Assembly: GCA_030549335.1 (NCBI GenBank)
Contig: CM060189.1
Coordinates: forward strand, 26,745,001 to 26,809,000
DNA: 64,000 nt
Reading direction: 5' to 3'
From: Pontederia crassipes
Taxonomy: Eukaryota > Streptophyta > Magnoliopsida > Commelinales > Pontederiaceae
Both the position numbers and the translations under genes were made by a program. Of the stretch, positions 39,601-52,200 are shown piece by piece. Position 1 is the stretch's first letter; each line of letters opens with the position of its first letter. The notes under the pieces are model-generated. The model had not been told where the DNA came from and ran no database searches. It saw nothing but the letters and a program-made list of their open reading frames with translations.

Positions 39601-42600
39601 CGGCCAAAAAGGTTGTCAACGATGCTCTGCACCTCTGTCTTTGCCTGACAAGGGCATGGAGTGGCTGCAAGAATGCCGCATCTGATGAGGGAAGTGCGCC
39701 CGTGCGCCCGGAGAACACATCTGCGACCAAACCTCTTGAGACGTTGTGCACTCGAAGAAAAGATGAGTGATGTCCTCCTTTGCCATGCCACACCGATGTG
39801 TTTATTGTGTGGGGCACCCATCTCATTCTGAATACTTCGGTGAGGATCCTGTGTTGTCGCATGAGCCAAGCAAAGATCAACTTTCAGCGACACCCGGGAG
39901 TGGCAAATGAGCTTGCATTTCTCTCTGTAAGTGTTTGAGAGTGAAGAAGTTGGAAGGAACCGGAGGTAGAGGCTGCATGCTGAGAAAGACTTTGATAGCC
40001 ATATCCACCCGTCAGATCTGGAAGGGTCCATGTGAAATGGAGCAATCCTCTAATGAAGTGCTAGGAATTCATGATCCAGTGCCCGGGCCACCGGCCTCTG
40101 TCCAAGTGTCCTCTGTCATCGCGTTGGGATGTGCCGCCAGGGCCCATAGCCTAGGAAGTAGGAAGGGATGCCGACAAAGTGCCCCCAGGAAGCCACTCCT
40201 GCTGCCAAAAGGAGAAAGAGTCCCTGGAGCTGAGAGAAGGAACAAAAAATGGACGCACCTGACGAACAACTGCGGCCACCCGCTTTCGAAAGTGAGGTAT
40301 CACGAGGAAGAATAATGTGTGTGAGAGCGAGGTCCTAACGAACTTATAAGTGCATTATCGATTCACTTCATGACTAGAGAGTTTCTTAGACACTACAATT
40401 GTAAAGTAGTAGTATAAGAGAAATCTTCTTACATCATCTAATTGCAAAAGGAGTTTGCATACGATTAGGCACCGGACAAAGTGATATTGCAGCTGTGAAA
40501 GTTTTTGTTTACTCATCTCGAATATTCATATTTGTGAGAGATGTGATGATTACGGTAAAATTTCTTGAGAGGGATTACAATTATTTTATCTTGATCTCTG
40601 CTGTTTCATTACTGCTCATATCAGTGACTGATGTAGACATGTAAAAGTTGAATTAGCCATTTAATGATCACCTTTTTCTAACTTCAACTAGGCGATCACC
40701 CTGTGAAAATACTTGTCTATGACCTGTTGAATATTTTCTTTGTGAATGTTCAACTTTTTTTCGTCCTGCAATGATGTGTAACAGTTATTTTGTCCTTTAA
40801 CAGCTTTTGCTGCTCGGCGACCTTGTTGAAGAAGCACTGATGGAGCTAGAGAAATCATGCCGCTATTTTGATTCTGTTGCACTTCCTTTCAGGTTTTCAT
40901 GCTTACTTTGTAACTTCACAATTACATCCATGCACGTCTGACTTATAAAAAGAAAAAAATAAGCAAGTCCCCCTGCATATTATTGTAACTTATAATTGTC
41001 ATACGATTTATAAGTACAAAAAATAGTATTTACCAAACACCTATATTTTTTGAAAACTTGTATAAGTTTGAGAAACTTATAAGCTTAGCCAAACAAACTC
41101 TTACTAAAACAAGATGGTTCAAAGCTATAAAACATTGACACCTAAAACATGCTAGCCCTAGGTACATATCCAATAATGTTGACCGTGGTTAACATTTTTC
41201 TTTTTTTAGATGTATAGCTAGATTCTTTTGTTTTAAAAGAAAAACACAATATCTTCTTTTTTCATAGAGGCAAAAACGTATAATCATTGTCAAACATGCA
41301 GTGACATGAAGTGTAAACACTTCTTTCCTTATAGTTTACTAGATGCATTAATTGGAACACAAAAATTAATGCATTATATTTTTTGTTTCTCTTGTGGTAA
41401 GTAGAGGAAAAAACAACAACAACAAAGCCTTATCCCACTAGGTGGGGTCGGCAAGTAGAGGAAAAAAGGAAGAAACAATAATGGAGAAGGAAATGAAAAA
41501 TGGGCTTACTTATTGAGCAAAAAAAAGAAATGAAAACCTAGGAGCCATAGTAAGATTTGGTTGGCCATGGCGTTTGATTATTATTAGAGTAGTGAGAAAT
41601 TAAAGCCTTGAAACGGAGGTTGGATAGAAGTTGGATGTTGGGACTTGCCAATCTACAACCAACCAACTTGGTTGGGCCAGATGAAGTGGTCTGAAATGTT
41701 ATTCTTTAAGTTCTCAAATTATATCCATTTGGCTAGAGGGACCTTGGCCGTATCCCATTTTTAACGTGTCATAGTAAAATTTTCCTTTCTATAGCAATGA
41801 CATCTTTGTTTGACAAGATGTAGAGAAATGTTCAACGTGAAAACCAAACTAACCATCTAGGCTATCCACGACAACCATCAAAGTTTGGTGGCTGAGTTGA
41901 AAATTTGCATATCCGATCAACCAACCAACCCACTTCATTTAATCTGACCTTCGTTGACTTCCCGTTTACCTCCTATAACTCCTAACTCCCTTTGTTCGAA
42001 GCCTAGGCTCACAACTCAATTGTAGCTCCTCGTATATTGTTAACTAGTAATATTTGTTTTGTCATTTGTTTTTGGTTGTTACTCTAGATATAATTGTAAA
42101 GATTGGGTTGTTTTCATATTACCTTGTAGTTAGTGCATATTGTTATCTTTTGTTTGGCAATTAACTAATTGAGGGATCCTATGGCGTGATGGAGTGAGAG
42201 ATGAGGGAGTGGAGTGTGGGTGGTGGATAGTTGTTAAACCCATGTTTGGATAAGAAATTGTGGGGAATGATGTATTAAACTAAACCATTTCTTGTTTGGA
42301 TAAAATTTTAAAACATGGGATAGAGAATATTAATTTGCATGAAAGTCATTTTTATCCTTTATCTTCTCTAATATAAACTCTTTTATTTTTTTCTTCTCTT
42401 GTTGTATTTTTTATTTCTCTAATAATGGAGGACAAAGTTTCTCAAAATAATAAACAATGGAGGACAAGGAGTAAAGATGATATATAAATATATATTTAAA
42501 ATAAATCCTTTTTGTTCTTTTATCACACTTTTTATCTCCCTAAGAATGGAGAAAAAGAATGAAGATGCTAGATAAATATAAATTAATATACATATTAAAT

Positions 42601-45600
42601 AATTTAGGGTTTGGAGGGCTTGCTAAAGCCTCCAAATCACTTACAACTAACCTAAAAATGTAATCCAAGAATTTTAATTACACCACCCATTCATCCTCCA
42701 TCCCACCCCTCCAAAATCCTCAATCCAAACAAGTCCGATATTATTTTTCATCTTACTTTTTTGTTTGGAATTTAGATAACTACACGATTTCCCCTAAAAG
42801 AACTACAAAAATATTATGTTGTATTATTTTCTCCATAGATTGTTTATTAGCAACTTGAATGATATCAACTCACCAAAGAAATTGCTACAATAGTCACCTT
42901 CCAAACTCTTGAGTTGAAAGTATGCTGTTTTCTTTGAAACGGCAAAATTAAGCTGTTTTTTTAGACATTGAAATTAAGCTATTATGCAGCATCGGCTATT
43001 TTTTTCCAAGGGAGCCCAAACTTTGGATTCATCTTTCGGGACCATTTCTGTGGCCAATGGAATTGATGACCTAGTTGGTTAGTAGGTCCAATTGTTTTTC
43101 TCCATTTCTTGAGGAAAATGATGGTTACTGAGTTTTGGTGGTCATCCGTATTTGAATTAAACTAAAAGGTCAGAAAAGTACAAATGTGTATTCTATGAAG
43201 AGAATACCAAAATAAGGAAGATGGGCTGACAATGATGCCACTACCTAAACCCTCACTGAATTAAACTAAAAGGTCAGAAAAGTACAAATGTGTATTCTAT
43301 GAAGAGAATACCAAAATAAGGAAGATGGGCTGACAATGATGCCACTACCTAAACCCTCACTCTTGAAACAAAAAATAGCATGATGTACAAAGCTCACAAT
43401 GTGTCATCTCTCACTACAAAAAACGACTTGGTTATGGTGAAGTCAAACTTACTGGTGGTACTCTCCAACTCTGGCTGCCTTGTCTGCCAAGAGCTCTGAG
43501 TGACTGTCAGACGTCCTCGGCTGTTGAGAAGATGGCTCCAGTGATGTGTATTCATCTCCATACCTCTTGAGCTACAATGTACACAAAGAATAGATGGACG
43601 ATGTCCTTATCCGCCTTGCCACCACATAGAGCTTAGGAGGTGTCAGTGTCGGGTACCCATCTTGCCCAATAAACTCTAGTGAGGATCTTGCTGTGCCGTT
43701 CCATGTAAACCAAGAAAAAAAATCTTTACTTTGAGTGACATAAGACCTCCAAATAAGGCTATAATCTTCCTGAATGTGCACTAAGATGTGCCCTCTTGGA
43801 GGAAACAGAGATAAAAGTTGCGGACTGAGAACTTGCCAGAGAGTCAGACCCAGTCATCCCTCCTAGATTCATCAGATTGAACGGTAGCTCAGAGATGCGG
43901 TGGTCAGAGTGTGGACCTGAAAATAGGGGTCCATGATCCGCCACCTGTCTTGCGCGATGACCACCATTCCTCCGTGACTGATGCAGCTAGGTCCACAGCC
44001 AAGGCTTGTAACTTGGGAGATATCGCTGCCAAAGGGCCATCAGGTAGCTACTCGTGCCATTAGAAAGAAATTGTCTTAATGATGAGACTGAAAAGGATGC
44101 CTTCCAAACTTTAATTGCTGAAATGTTTATAAGGTTATATATTCAATTGGATGTTACATGATAGTTCCCACATTTCACCCTAGTCGTCTGCCCACATTTT
44201 TCCAAATTTAAAACATGCAAGATGATGTTATCGGTATACGTCACTCTTCCCTAAAGATACATGCATTTCTCTAGATCAACTTTGCCCATAGAATAGCTAT
44301 GGGTGACAATGGTTTGCGTATAGGGCCATACATCATAATATTTGCTTTCCAACTCCAAATCTGAATGACCACCAAAAGTTCCCTGAGAGGTCACATCTAA
44401 CCATTAAATCATGAAACTGCCAATAACTCTTTTGCCACAACACATTCAAGGACAGTTGTTACATTGTTACCTAAGGCACGTAAAACGTTATTTACGGGCT
44501 GCCATCACAACTATAGGTTTTAGTTTGTAGATGCTTATGTCTAAGAAGCCATGCAAGGATTTCTATCCTCAATGGTGCACCCATATTCCATGAGTCTACA
44601 ATCAGCCAATAGATCTAGGGATGACTCCCGATCTTATTCGCGATGGGGGATATAGCCCCCACACTTTATCCTCTGGCAGAGCTAGTGCAACCTTGTCACT
44701 GCAAGTCGACCTCCTGCGGGTAACTGAATTCTCAACATCTACTAGAAAAATAGTGAATATTCGTAAGAAGCAATAAAATACATACATATATTCAAAATAT
44801 TTCCAGGATTATTAATTACAGAGGTTGCCCTAGCTCCCATGATCTTCACCATCGCAGTGGATGCCCTTGCCAGGTTGCCTCTGCTGCATGTCGAGCCAAG
44901 ATTGTGGATGGTTTTCACCAGATGATTGAAGGAGCCCCTTCGATATGTTGCTTTAATACGCGGATGACATGCTCTTTGTCATGGAAGGCACAGCAGGGAC
45001 ATCTAGGAGGACACAAGTTGGTATAGTTATTTGGTGTTATATTTTGCCTCCAGAATGATCATGCCAAATCATCCTCTATCCCTTTCGGCATTGATTGGGG
45101 TGGAGGTTCATCGTCTGCTACACACTTTTCGCCACCTTCGCAATCATGTATTTTGGGGCTACCTCTCTTAGGTTGTGGAGTGGGCCATCTATCTCCGGGA
45201 TCCTCCCGTTGGTGTGACCATTACTCACAGCATCACTTGGCTTTAGGGAGGCATTCTCATTCTAAAGACGTGGACTACAGGTGCCACACTAGCTAAGGCG
45301 TTCCTTAGACTGGCAGCCGTAACGATTGACCCAATGCCTTCGGACATAGTTTCTTGAATGGGAGGCTCTTGAAGTCCACTGTTCCATGTCGGCTTCCCTG
45401 ACTTTCATTTTTTGGTGCTCCTCATCATACTTGGATATCATCCAAATGGGGCTCGGGATGACAATTGCGTATGACTCGTAGGCCACTTTTCCATGAGATT
45501 GGGATATGTACACTTATTGTCAGCATGCACAATGCCAGAGGATCTCAAATCGGGATTATCTTGATATGTGGAGGTCTCGCTTGCCCTTCAAGTTCCAAAT

Positions 45601-48600
45601 TTTTGCTTGGAGGCGCAGTCCTCACATGAGCATACATGGCTAGATGGTCTGTGAGCATGGATACAACGTGTGTCATGTGCAGGTAGTCTGAGGAGATTGA
45701 CCACCTACTTTGCAGCTGTCCCATCTAGTCGTGCATGGGAAGCTCTGACATCGACACCTTGACACTAGACACATTTTGGTGATCACTACGGGATGCCTGC
45801 ACACTGGGAACCAGGGATGGAAACACTCATGGTTGACAGCGATGGTGGTGATGTTTTGCAGCTGTCTCATCTCGTCGGAGGTGTGGCTGTGCATGGGAAG
45901 CTCTGACATCGACACCTTGACACTAGATACATTTTGGTGATCACTACGGGATGCCCACACATTGGGGAACCAGGGATGGAAACACTCATGGTTGACAGCG
46001 ATGGTGTTGATGTGGGATATTTGGCTACAAAGCAACCACACGTTGTTTGGAGGGGAGAGGTGCTATAGAGGATAATAAACATCACATTGTTTTTGTTGAG
46101 AGAATGGGGTTATTAATAGTTTTTACTTCCATTTTTTGTGCGTCTTTTTGGATTGTCTCTTACACACTTGTAAATTCTCATATTTCATGTTTTAATACAT
46201 AGTGAGTGGCTGCACAAGGTTGGCAGCTGTCCTTTTGTCTCTAAAAAAATGTTGCACCACTATTCATTATTACAACATTAAGAATCACAAATAACTAATT
46301 TAAAAAATCTTAGGGTATTCATCTATTATCAAAGTTAAAATATTTCATATCAATTCCATTGAAAGCCAAAGGAAAAACATAAAAGGTGCAGGTGAAGGAT
46401 CTCCACATAAAGAAAACTATCCCTAGCTCACAAAAAAGGATGGATGATGGGCCTGCTATATGTAAATTTGGGAAGGATTTCAAAATTTGCACCCTATAGC
46501 CACAAACTAATTAATGGAAAGAAACACCCATAAGGGAAATATTGTAATGTGAAAGAGTGAATTGTAGGATGAAAAAGTTGTTAGCTATTTCAACGAGATC
46601 CCTCAATGAAAAAGATGTACGAAGTTTCTCGCGAAAGAAGGAATGTTTTTCCTCAAAGGAGAGTGGAGAGTGTGAGAGGGAGAGTAGTTTGTCTAACTGA
46701 ATCAAAATGCCATTTCTGATGATCTACATTTTTAATTCCATTCAAAAGAAACAAGCTAGATGTATCTCTTTTTTTTTTCTCTAAACTTGCTTTGTTTTAT
46801 TGCTTCACATTGGATTAGTGAATGATATTTTGTATTTGTTTGTTTCATAGTTATTAATGTATAACTTAACCTCTCGCTAGGCTGAAGGCCAGAATTTTGG
46901 AGAGTTTTCGCAGCGGTCAAGTGGCAACCATTTCTGGTTGTTATGAAGATGCTCTTAAAAGGGATCCTACCTGCAACCAGTCACTGGAAGGACTAATCAC
47001 AATGCATAGACATGGTTTGTCCCTTAAATTGTTTATGCTTTTGATTTTGTGCTTTTCAGTCACGTTTTTACAGTTTAGTGATCATTTCATGGGGCATCTC
47101 AGCATCATGTAATAAGATTCAGATATGGGCCCACAGATCTAAATGTCTGGGGCAGCTATAAATTTCTTATCATGCTGAATAATTGTGCCACTTTCCTGCT
47201 TTAAAAGATGATCGCACCATATCCCGGGGAAGACTGGTAAAGTGTGGGGAACTTTATAGCATGATAGGTTATTTTTTCAGGATAGCAGGGTGAATTTGTA
47301 GATTTCTAAAGATGTACCATATTGAATATTTTGCTATGTTTCTCACAATTTGTAATTTGGGCTCCAGCCGACTTCCTCTAACCCCCAAAAATATATTTTT
47401 ATGTATCTTGTGACTGTTTTCATTTCACATTAATGGAGTCGGATGACCATTGGATTACTAGTCACCTTAATAGCTTCAAAATATATAGTCGATAACCTGC
47501 ATGCTTCAAAATTTATTGCTTTGGCTTTTCAATGCAATTCTTACTGAAGCTAGTCTAGTATTTTGTTTCACGGTATAATCTGATAAATCAACTTAATGTC
47601 ACAGGTCTAGAATCTAGTCCCACTAATATTTTCTAATAACCTTGATATGTAGGGACCTACAGTACAATAGCTCTTTTGGAATTGATATCTTCGCACTTGG
47701 ATGCTGTCAGTGGACGCCCTATCGTTTGGGAAGAGTTTGCTTCGTGCTTTCTTAAACTTCTATTTGCATCAGTATCTGATTATGAAGATCGCATTTCAAA
47801 CAAACATGGTGCTTCACATCGCATCATATGTTCTGAAAAACTTCATAAATGTTTTATTGATGATCAAACTGGAGAACTGTGGAAAGTTCGCTGCAGATGG
47901 TGGGCAACTCGACACTTCAGTAGGAATTTGTTTCTTACAGAATTGCAACTTGTTGGTAAGTTTCTATGTGTGTGCATTTATTTATGGAATAGTAGGTCTT
48001 CCACCTAGTGGGATAAGGCTTTGTTGTTGTTGTAGGTCTTCCCCTGAACCTTTAAAACTTTAACATTTGGTTTTGCATCTTTGAAATAATTTAATCATTT
48101 TTCCCTAAAAATATAGTTTAATTATCTTACCTTAAAAAATTTTCTTTTGTTGACATTTAACCTTCAACCTAACCCATCAAACTTTGGTTGTGTTTTTTGG
48201 TTTCTGAAATAACATTTTTACCGCTTTGAAGTTATACACTTCGAAAAATCATATGAAATTCATTAAGACTTCCCCATTATACACTTTAAATAAATCTAAT
48301 GATGTTTTTGTCATTAGATTAATTTTTTTCTTTCATTGAACCTTAAGGGTTTGTTTGGTTGGAGAAGAATTATTCCAGGATAAAACATTTTTATTAAATC
48401 CAATTCATTATTTGTATAAGAATGAGAATGATCACTCTAGAATTAATTCATCTTATTTCTAGATTTCATTTTAGACTAATTCCAGAATTTATTGGGCAGA
48501 ATAAAAGGATTTAGACCTTATGCTTTAACCAAATGGATAGTGGAGCCAAAATATCTTAAGGGCATAAAAGTATCACTTGTCTCCACTAAAAAAAATCACA

Positions 48601-49201
48601 GTTTAGGGTAAGTAGAAAGAAATAACTCGACTTTTAGGATAAAACTGAATGGTATCTAGGAAATTCATACATGTAGCAAAAGATTTGTAATCTCCTCACA
48701 GAAGAAAAAAAGAAAATATGATTTGCATGTTCTTTGAATTAGCTTTTTATTTGACTCAGAAATTCGCAGAAGCTTATTATGCCAAGTAGAACAGTGTTCA
48801 GACCTTAGTAACCACAAGCTTTTGTCAGACAATCGACTTAAGATTTAGATTGGATTCAATGTTGAGTCATGGGACAAGGAAAACAATTTTGAGAGATAAA
48901 CCTACCAAAAATAAAAATAGTAATCTTGGGAAGAGATGTTTATTTCAGCTGTTTAGTTCTCCCAGTAGATTGGCTGCAACACTGAAGGTTTTTTTTTTCT
49001 TTTCATTTTCTTGAAACAGGTGATTGGACTCTATTGGCGTGGAAAGCTGCATGTGCATGTCATCTTTACGGGCCTGAATTCATGTACGTGAAGGCTGTTT
49101 TGGACAGCCTGAAAATGGAGCAGCATAATGACCAAATTTTATCCCTCCGGCGGCATATGGACAATTCGACGAGGTTATATGAGAATCTTGGGGGAAAGTA
49201 A
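33687..49201 (+). CDS. TAF1A: TAF1A-like protein (RNA polymerase I TBP-associated factor)
   Basis: Resembles the plant protein annotated as TBP-associated factor, RNA polymerase I subunit A. By homology it would act in rDNA promoter selection in the nucleolus. Exons: 33687-33953, 34039-34149, 34357-34436, 35123-35550, 36520-36698, 40804-40892, 46881-47014, 47653-47955, 49020-49201 (TAA). All junctions keep frame, giving 590 residues. Recognisable blocks are LHRLQPSRSKRIRDENRFRL, HNWKAASGVLAPLFKGSS, RRFIHLELALFYISQGNIGQ (TPR-like helices), INLIHGMVLYQLWYSSLPAE, VKHLRLALDSKPPLLAALLP, YEDALKRDPTCNQSLEGL and a C-terminal GDWTLLAWKAACACHLYGPE. The fourth exon encodes an acidic, poorly conserved linker. 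The start MPSSKVKNNH is the first in-frame Met before conserved sequence. Introns 5 and 6 are 4.1 and 6.0 kb and full of LINE remnants. Identification rests on recalled family similarity. Confidence 0.75.
37480..39330 (-). mobile_element. LINE ORF2 remnant: reverse transcriptase and C-terminus
   Basis: Reading down the minus strand: an RT block (ANQLQEVLQEPIHLAQSTFI, QGKAIIDNY), then GVRQGCSLAPMLFVLAADSL, then LLQYANNTIFFVEDYE, where the catalytic YADD is YANN. Degenerate C-terminal sequence follows to about 37480 with many stops and shifts. The two Asp to Asn changes and the stops show that it is dead. Endonuclease and RT fingers are missing. Confidence 0.75.
39440..40310 (-). mobile_element. 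second LINE C-terminal remnant
   Basis: Minus-strand frames give a zf-RVT-like C-terminal region (AHATTQDPHRSIQNEMGAPH, HLFF-like blocks) comparable to that of the adjacent LINE at 37480-38100, in the same orientation. It lies upstream (on minus) of the other copy's RT, so two elements of one family sit head-to-tail or nested. Confidence 0.6.
41414..41452 (-). mobile_element. 39-bp SINE tail with 15-bp TSD
   Basis: Only the CAA-repeat tail and the CTTATCCCACTAGGTGGGGT core of the SINE, flanked by perfect AAGTAGAGGAAAAAA copies (41399-41413 and 41453-41467). Confidence 0.8.
42153..42737. mobile_element. possible hAT-like MITE
   Basis: Starts TTTGTTTGGCAATTAACTAA with a GATGGAGTGAGAGATGAGGG block and ends CATCCTCCATCCCACCCCTC then CAATCCAAACAAG. 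The ends are loosely inverted. No target duplication is confirmed. Confidence 0.3.
43154..43361. repeat. perfect 104-bp tandem duplication
   Basis: 43154-43257 and 43258-43361 are identical in every base I compared, from GAATTAAACTAAAAGGTCAG to AAACCCTCACT. It is a recent duplication, or a possible assembly duplication, at the edge of a LINE remnant. Confidence 0.9.
43380..44060 (-). mobile_element. LINE C-terminal remnant
   Basis: Minus-strand frames with stops give zf-RVT-like pieces (ILTRVYWARWVPDTDTS, CGGKADKDIVHLFF). This is the conserved tail of plant L1-type ORF2. Confidence 0.55.
44800..46240 (+). mobile_element. LINE remnant, plus strand
   Basis: TEVALAPMIFTIAVDALARL corresponds to the RT block usually reading QGDPLSPLLF...DALAR. 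YADDMLFVMEG follows at about 44950 with the catalytic YADD intact but a stop directly before Tyr. Many other stops follow. The segment ends near an AAAAAAATG stretch at 46240. It includes an internal duplication (45712-46014). Confidence 0.65.
45712..46014. repeat. ~150-bp imperfect tandem duplication in LINE
   Basis: GCAGCTGTCCCATCTAGTCG (45712) and GCAGCTGTCTCATCTCGTCG (45858) start two copies. Both contain TGCATGGGAAGCTCTGACAT and CACTCATGGTTGACAGCGAT. The second copy carries a short extra piece after CTCGTCG. Confidence 0.8.
48003..48031 (+). mobile_element. 29-bp SINE tail with 11-bp TSD
   Basis: ACCTAGTGGGATAAGGCTTT plus a short TTG tail, flanked by GTAGGTCTTCC (47992-48002 and 48032-48042). 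It lies just inside an intron of the TAF1A-like gene, 47 bases after the 5' splice site. Confidence 0.75.
48345..48540. mobile_element. possible short MITE
   Basis: GGGTTTGTTTGGTTGGAGAA near the left end and TTTAACCAAATGGATA at the right are loosely inverted around a 190-bp AT-rich body, in a TAF1A-like intron. The ends are weak. Confidence 0.3.
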
Positions 49202-52200
49202 ACTTTAGCTAGCAATATGGCTGGCAAGTTGTCATGTCTATGACACCCGAGTCCTCGATCGTATCAAACCTGTGGCTGACAAATTTAGCTCGAGCTATTC
49301 AAGTGAAACTTGTATTGGTAACTACAGTTTTGATCCAAAGTAAATAATGATGCAATGATAACCCTGTCAAAGTATTTAGGTTTAGGTTCGTCTAGCCCCC
49401 CACTTGTACAAACTATTATAAGCAATTTTGTCAAATTTTGATTTTATGATTTTATAATGTTAATATTTCTAAGCGATCTTAATTTTATTTTAAACTTTTT
49501 GTGTGAGAGATTTGGTATTGTAGGGTATTAATTATGATTAATATAATTGTATAAATAATAATTATAGTAATATATGCCTTTAATAATAATTATATTCTTT
49601 TATCCTATTATGTTTTAATACAATTTGGCTTTAGAAATTAAGAGAAATATGACGACTTTTAAAATTTGAGTGCAAAAAATTTGTTAGGAAAAATCGTTTC
49701 TCTTTTTTAAAAAATATTTTTTTCTTATTAATAAGTAAAATCAATTTTGATCTTATGACCCCTTGAGGATATCTCGATCTTTGCAAATTTTATTGTATCA
49801 GGCTTTGTTATTTGGGTGCAATTAAAAAAAAAATCTGTGCTCGAAATGACTTGGGTTTTGTGTAGCATATGAACATGGTAAAAGAATTTTCTAAGATTTG
49901 CGCCATCTTTATCTTCACGCATAAACATTAATTTTACAGAGAAAGGAACATATAAATGAACACCAAAAAGATAATTTAGTTGCAATGAAGATGTATGGAA
50001 GAATGTTAGTTGATTTATATATATATAACAGGTACGAGAGTAATTGGAAACTGCAATCTAAATGAATTAGCAAGAAAAAAGAGTACTTTTTGCCCGTAAC
50101 CATTTTTTCGGGAGTAAAATGCATGTGGATTAGTTGTTGGATTAAAATTTGATGATGGATCTTAATTTTAAAAGTTAGAATAATTTTACACGGCATCAAA
50201 TCATTTGGGCAATCATCTTTCTCTAAATATTCATTCAAACATGAATTATAGATGAATTTTACGTGCAACTTGTTATTAATGAAATGAGTACATCTTAATA
50301 GTAATCTTTGAGAGAAGTTTTGGATACACAAAAAATGTTTACAGAGCTGAGAGGAATATTGAGCATATGTATAAATATAAAAATTGTTTTCATGACAATT
50401 TAACAACCATATTAGGAATAAAAGGAAAGGAGGGACACCACGTTTCTCTTTCAAAATTTGTGAATCAGTTAACAAAAAGTTAAAATGAAATGAATCAAAT
50501 ATGATCCATGATTTTTTAATCCAAAGATATAAAATAAAAGAGGCACGGTGTCCCTAGTTTAATAGAGAATTGATAAACTTTTCAAATAATTAGATGAAAT
50601 GCTAAAATTCATTATTATGTTTATTTTCATAAACTTATGTGGTCTCCTTATCGGTGGATTGTAATTTTTTTTGGGTTATTTTCTCTGATCATCTTTAAAC
50701 TATCGCGAATTTCCACATCTAACTCAAAACTACGAACTTCATTTTTTGAATACCTAAATTATCGCGATTTTTCTAATTTGATCCTTCCGTCCAATTCCGT
50801 CGACTTCTCCGTTATTTTTTATTTTTCGCATTTGTGAAAAGTCCATTATACCCCTATTCTGAATTGAATTTCATTTTTTACATAAAATAATATAAAAATA
50901 ATTAAAAAAATACCACCAAGGGTGGGGGTCGCCGCCCGTTGCGTCGTCATCGACAACGATGGGGGAGCCGCCCCTCCACGTGGTGGTGTTTTTCTTTTTT
51001 TTTAATTATTTTTATATTTATTATTGTATATTATTTTATGTAAAAATGGAATTTAATTTAAAGCAGAGATATAATGGATTTTTCACAAATACGAAGGATA
51101 AAAAATAATGGAAAAGTCGATGAAATTGGACGGAAGGATTAAATTGAAAAAATCACGATAGTTTAGATACCTAAAAATACAAAGTTCGTAATTTGAATTT
51201 AGATGTGAAAATTCACGATAGTTTAAGGTTGATTAGAGAAATTTTTTTTTTCATTTTTCTAGCTAAAGCCTATATTTACCTAACATATTATTCATGTACG
51301 TATATTTCATAGTGTCTTCATAATCATATTCATATACGTAACCATGTGTATTTTTAACAATTTTTTTTTCAATTTTCATTTTTTATAAAAAACTTTAATG
51401 AAATCTGACATCTTTCTTGGTGGATCTTTTACCTCCCACCACTGTAGCATCTTAAAATTCATAGCAATGCGAAATCTCAATGAAAAATTTCGAATGCATC
51501 ACGTCCGTGCACCTATAACATAAAATGCAATGTTTTCTTAACTGGACCGACGATATTGGATCACAATTGGATCGATCCGATTGGATGAGATTGGATTTTT
51601 TTAAATAATATTATATGTCATAATTTTAGGGATATAATATATATATTGTATTAATAACTTATTAATAATAAAATATGAATATAATATAATTTTATTTAAT
51701 TAAATTTTTGGTAATAATAAATATAAATTGACAGCATATAAATATTAATAGATTATAATTGATTTTATTGTAATAATGAGTCGCATTAATATATTTTATC
51801 TTGAATTAATTTTATTTCTTTTTACTTTTAACATTTGCCTTTTTATTTTCAATTTTTATGCTCTTTAATCATTTTAATTTTTCATATTATTCAAATTTTA
51901 ATACTTACCATTGTTGTTTCTATTTCTATTTAACTTTTACCTCTCATTCTTTCCATTCTCTTAAACTTTTCCATTTAATGCTTTCTTTTTCCTCTTTTAA
52001 ATTTCTTATTTCATGTTTTTTTTTCAAATTCAAACATCAACCGATTTCATTCTTTCCATCATTTATACTTTCCCTTTTAATATTTTCTCTTTCCTTCTTC
52101 ATATTTCCTATTCTATATATTTTTTTCAAATTTAAACTTAAAGGCGGGTTCAACCGGTCCACCAATTTTGCCGAATGGATCAATTTTTGTTCGGTTCAAT

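Larger units (their letters stand above)
36699..40803 (+). other. TAF1A-like intron 5, LINE-filled
   Basis: A 4.1-kb intron with donor GTATAT and acceptor ACAG. The central 2.8 kb is antisense LINE debris (37480-39330 and 39440-40310); the ends are AT-rich. Frames on the plus strand here are shadows of the LINE. Confidence 0.75.
40893..46880 (+). other. TAF1A-like intron 6, repeat-filled
   Basis: A 6.0-kb intron with donor GTTTTC and acceptor CTCGCTAG. It contains a 39-bp SINE tail, a probable MITE, a perfect 104-bp tandem duplication and two LINE remnants of opposite orientation. The exons on either side splice in frame (AG + G at the junction), so the gene tolerates the load. Confidence 0.75.
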
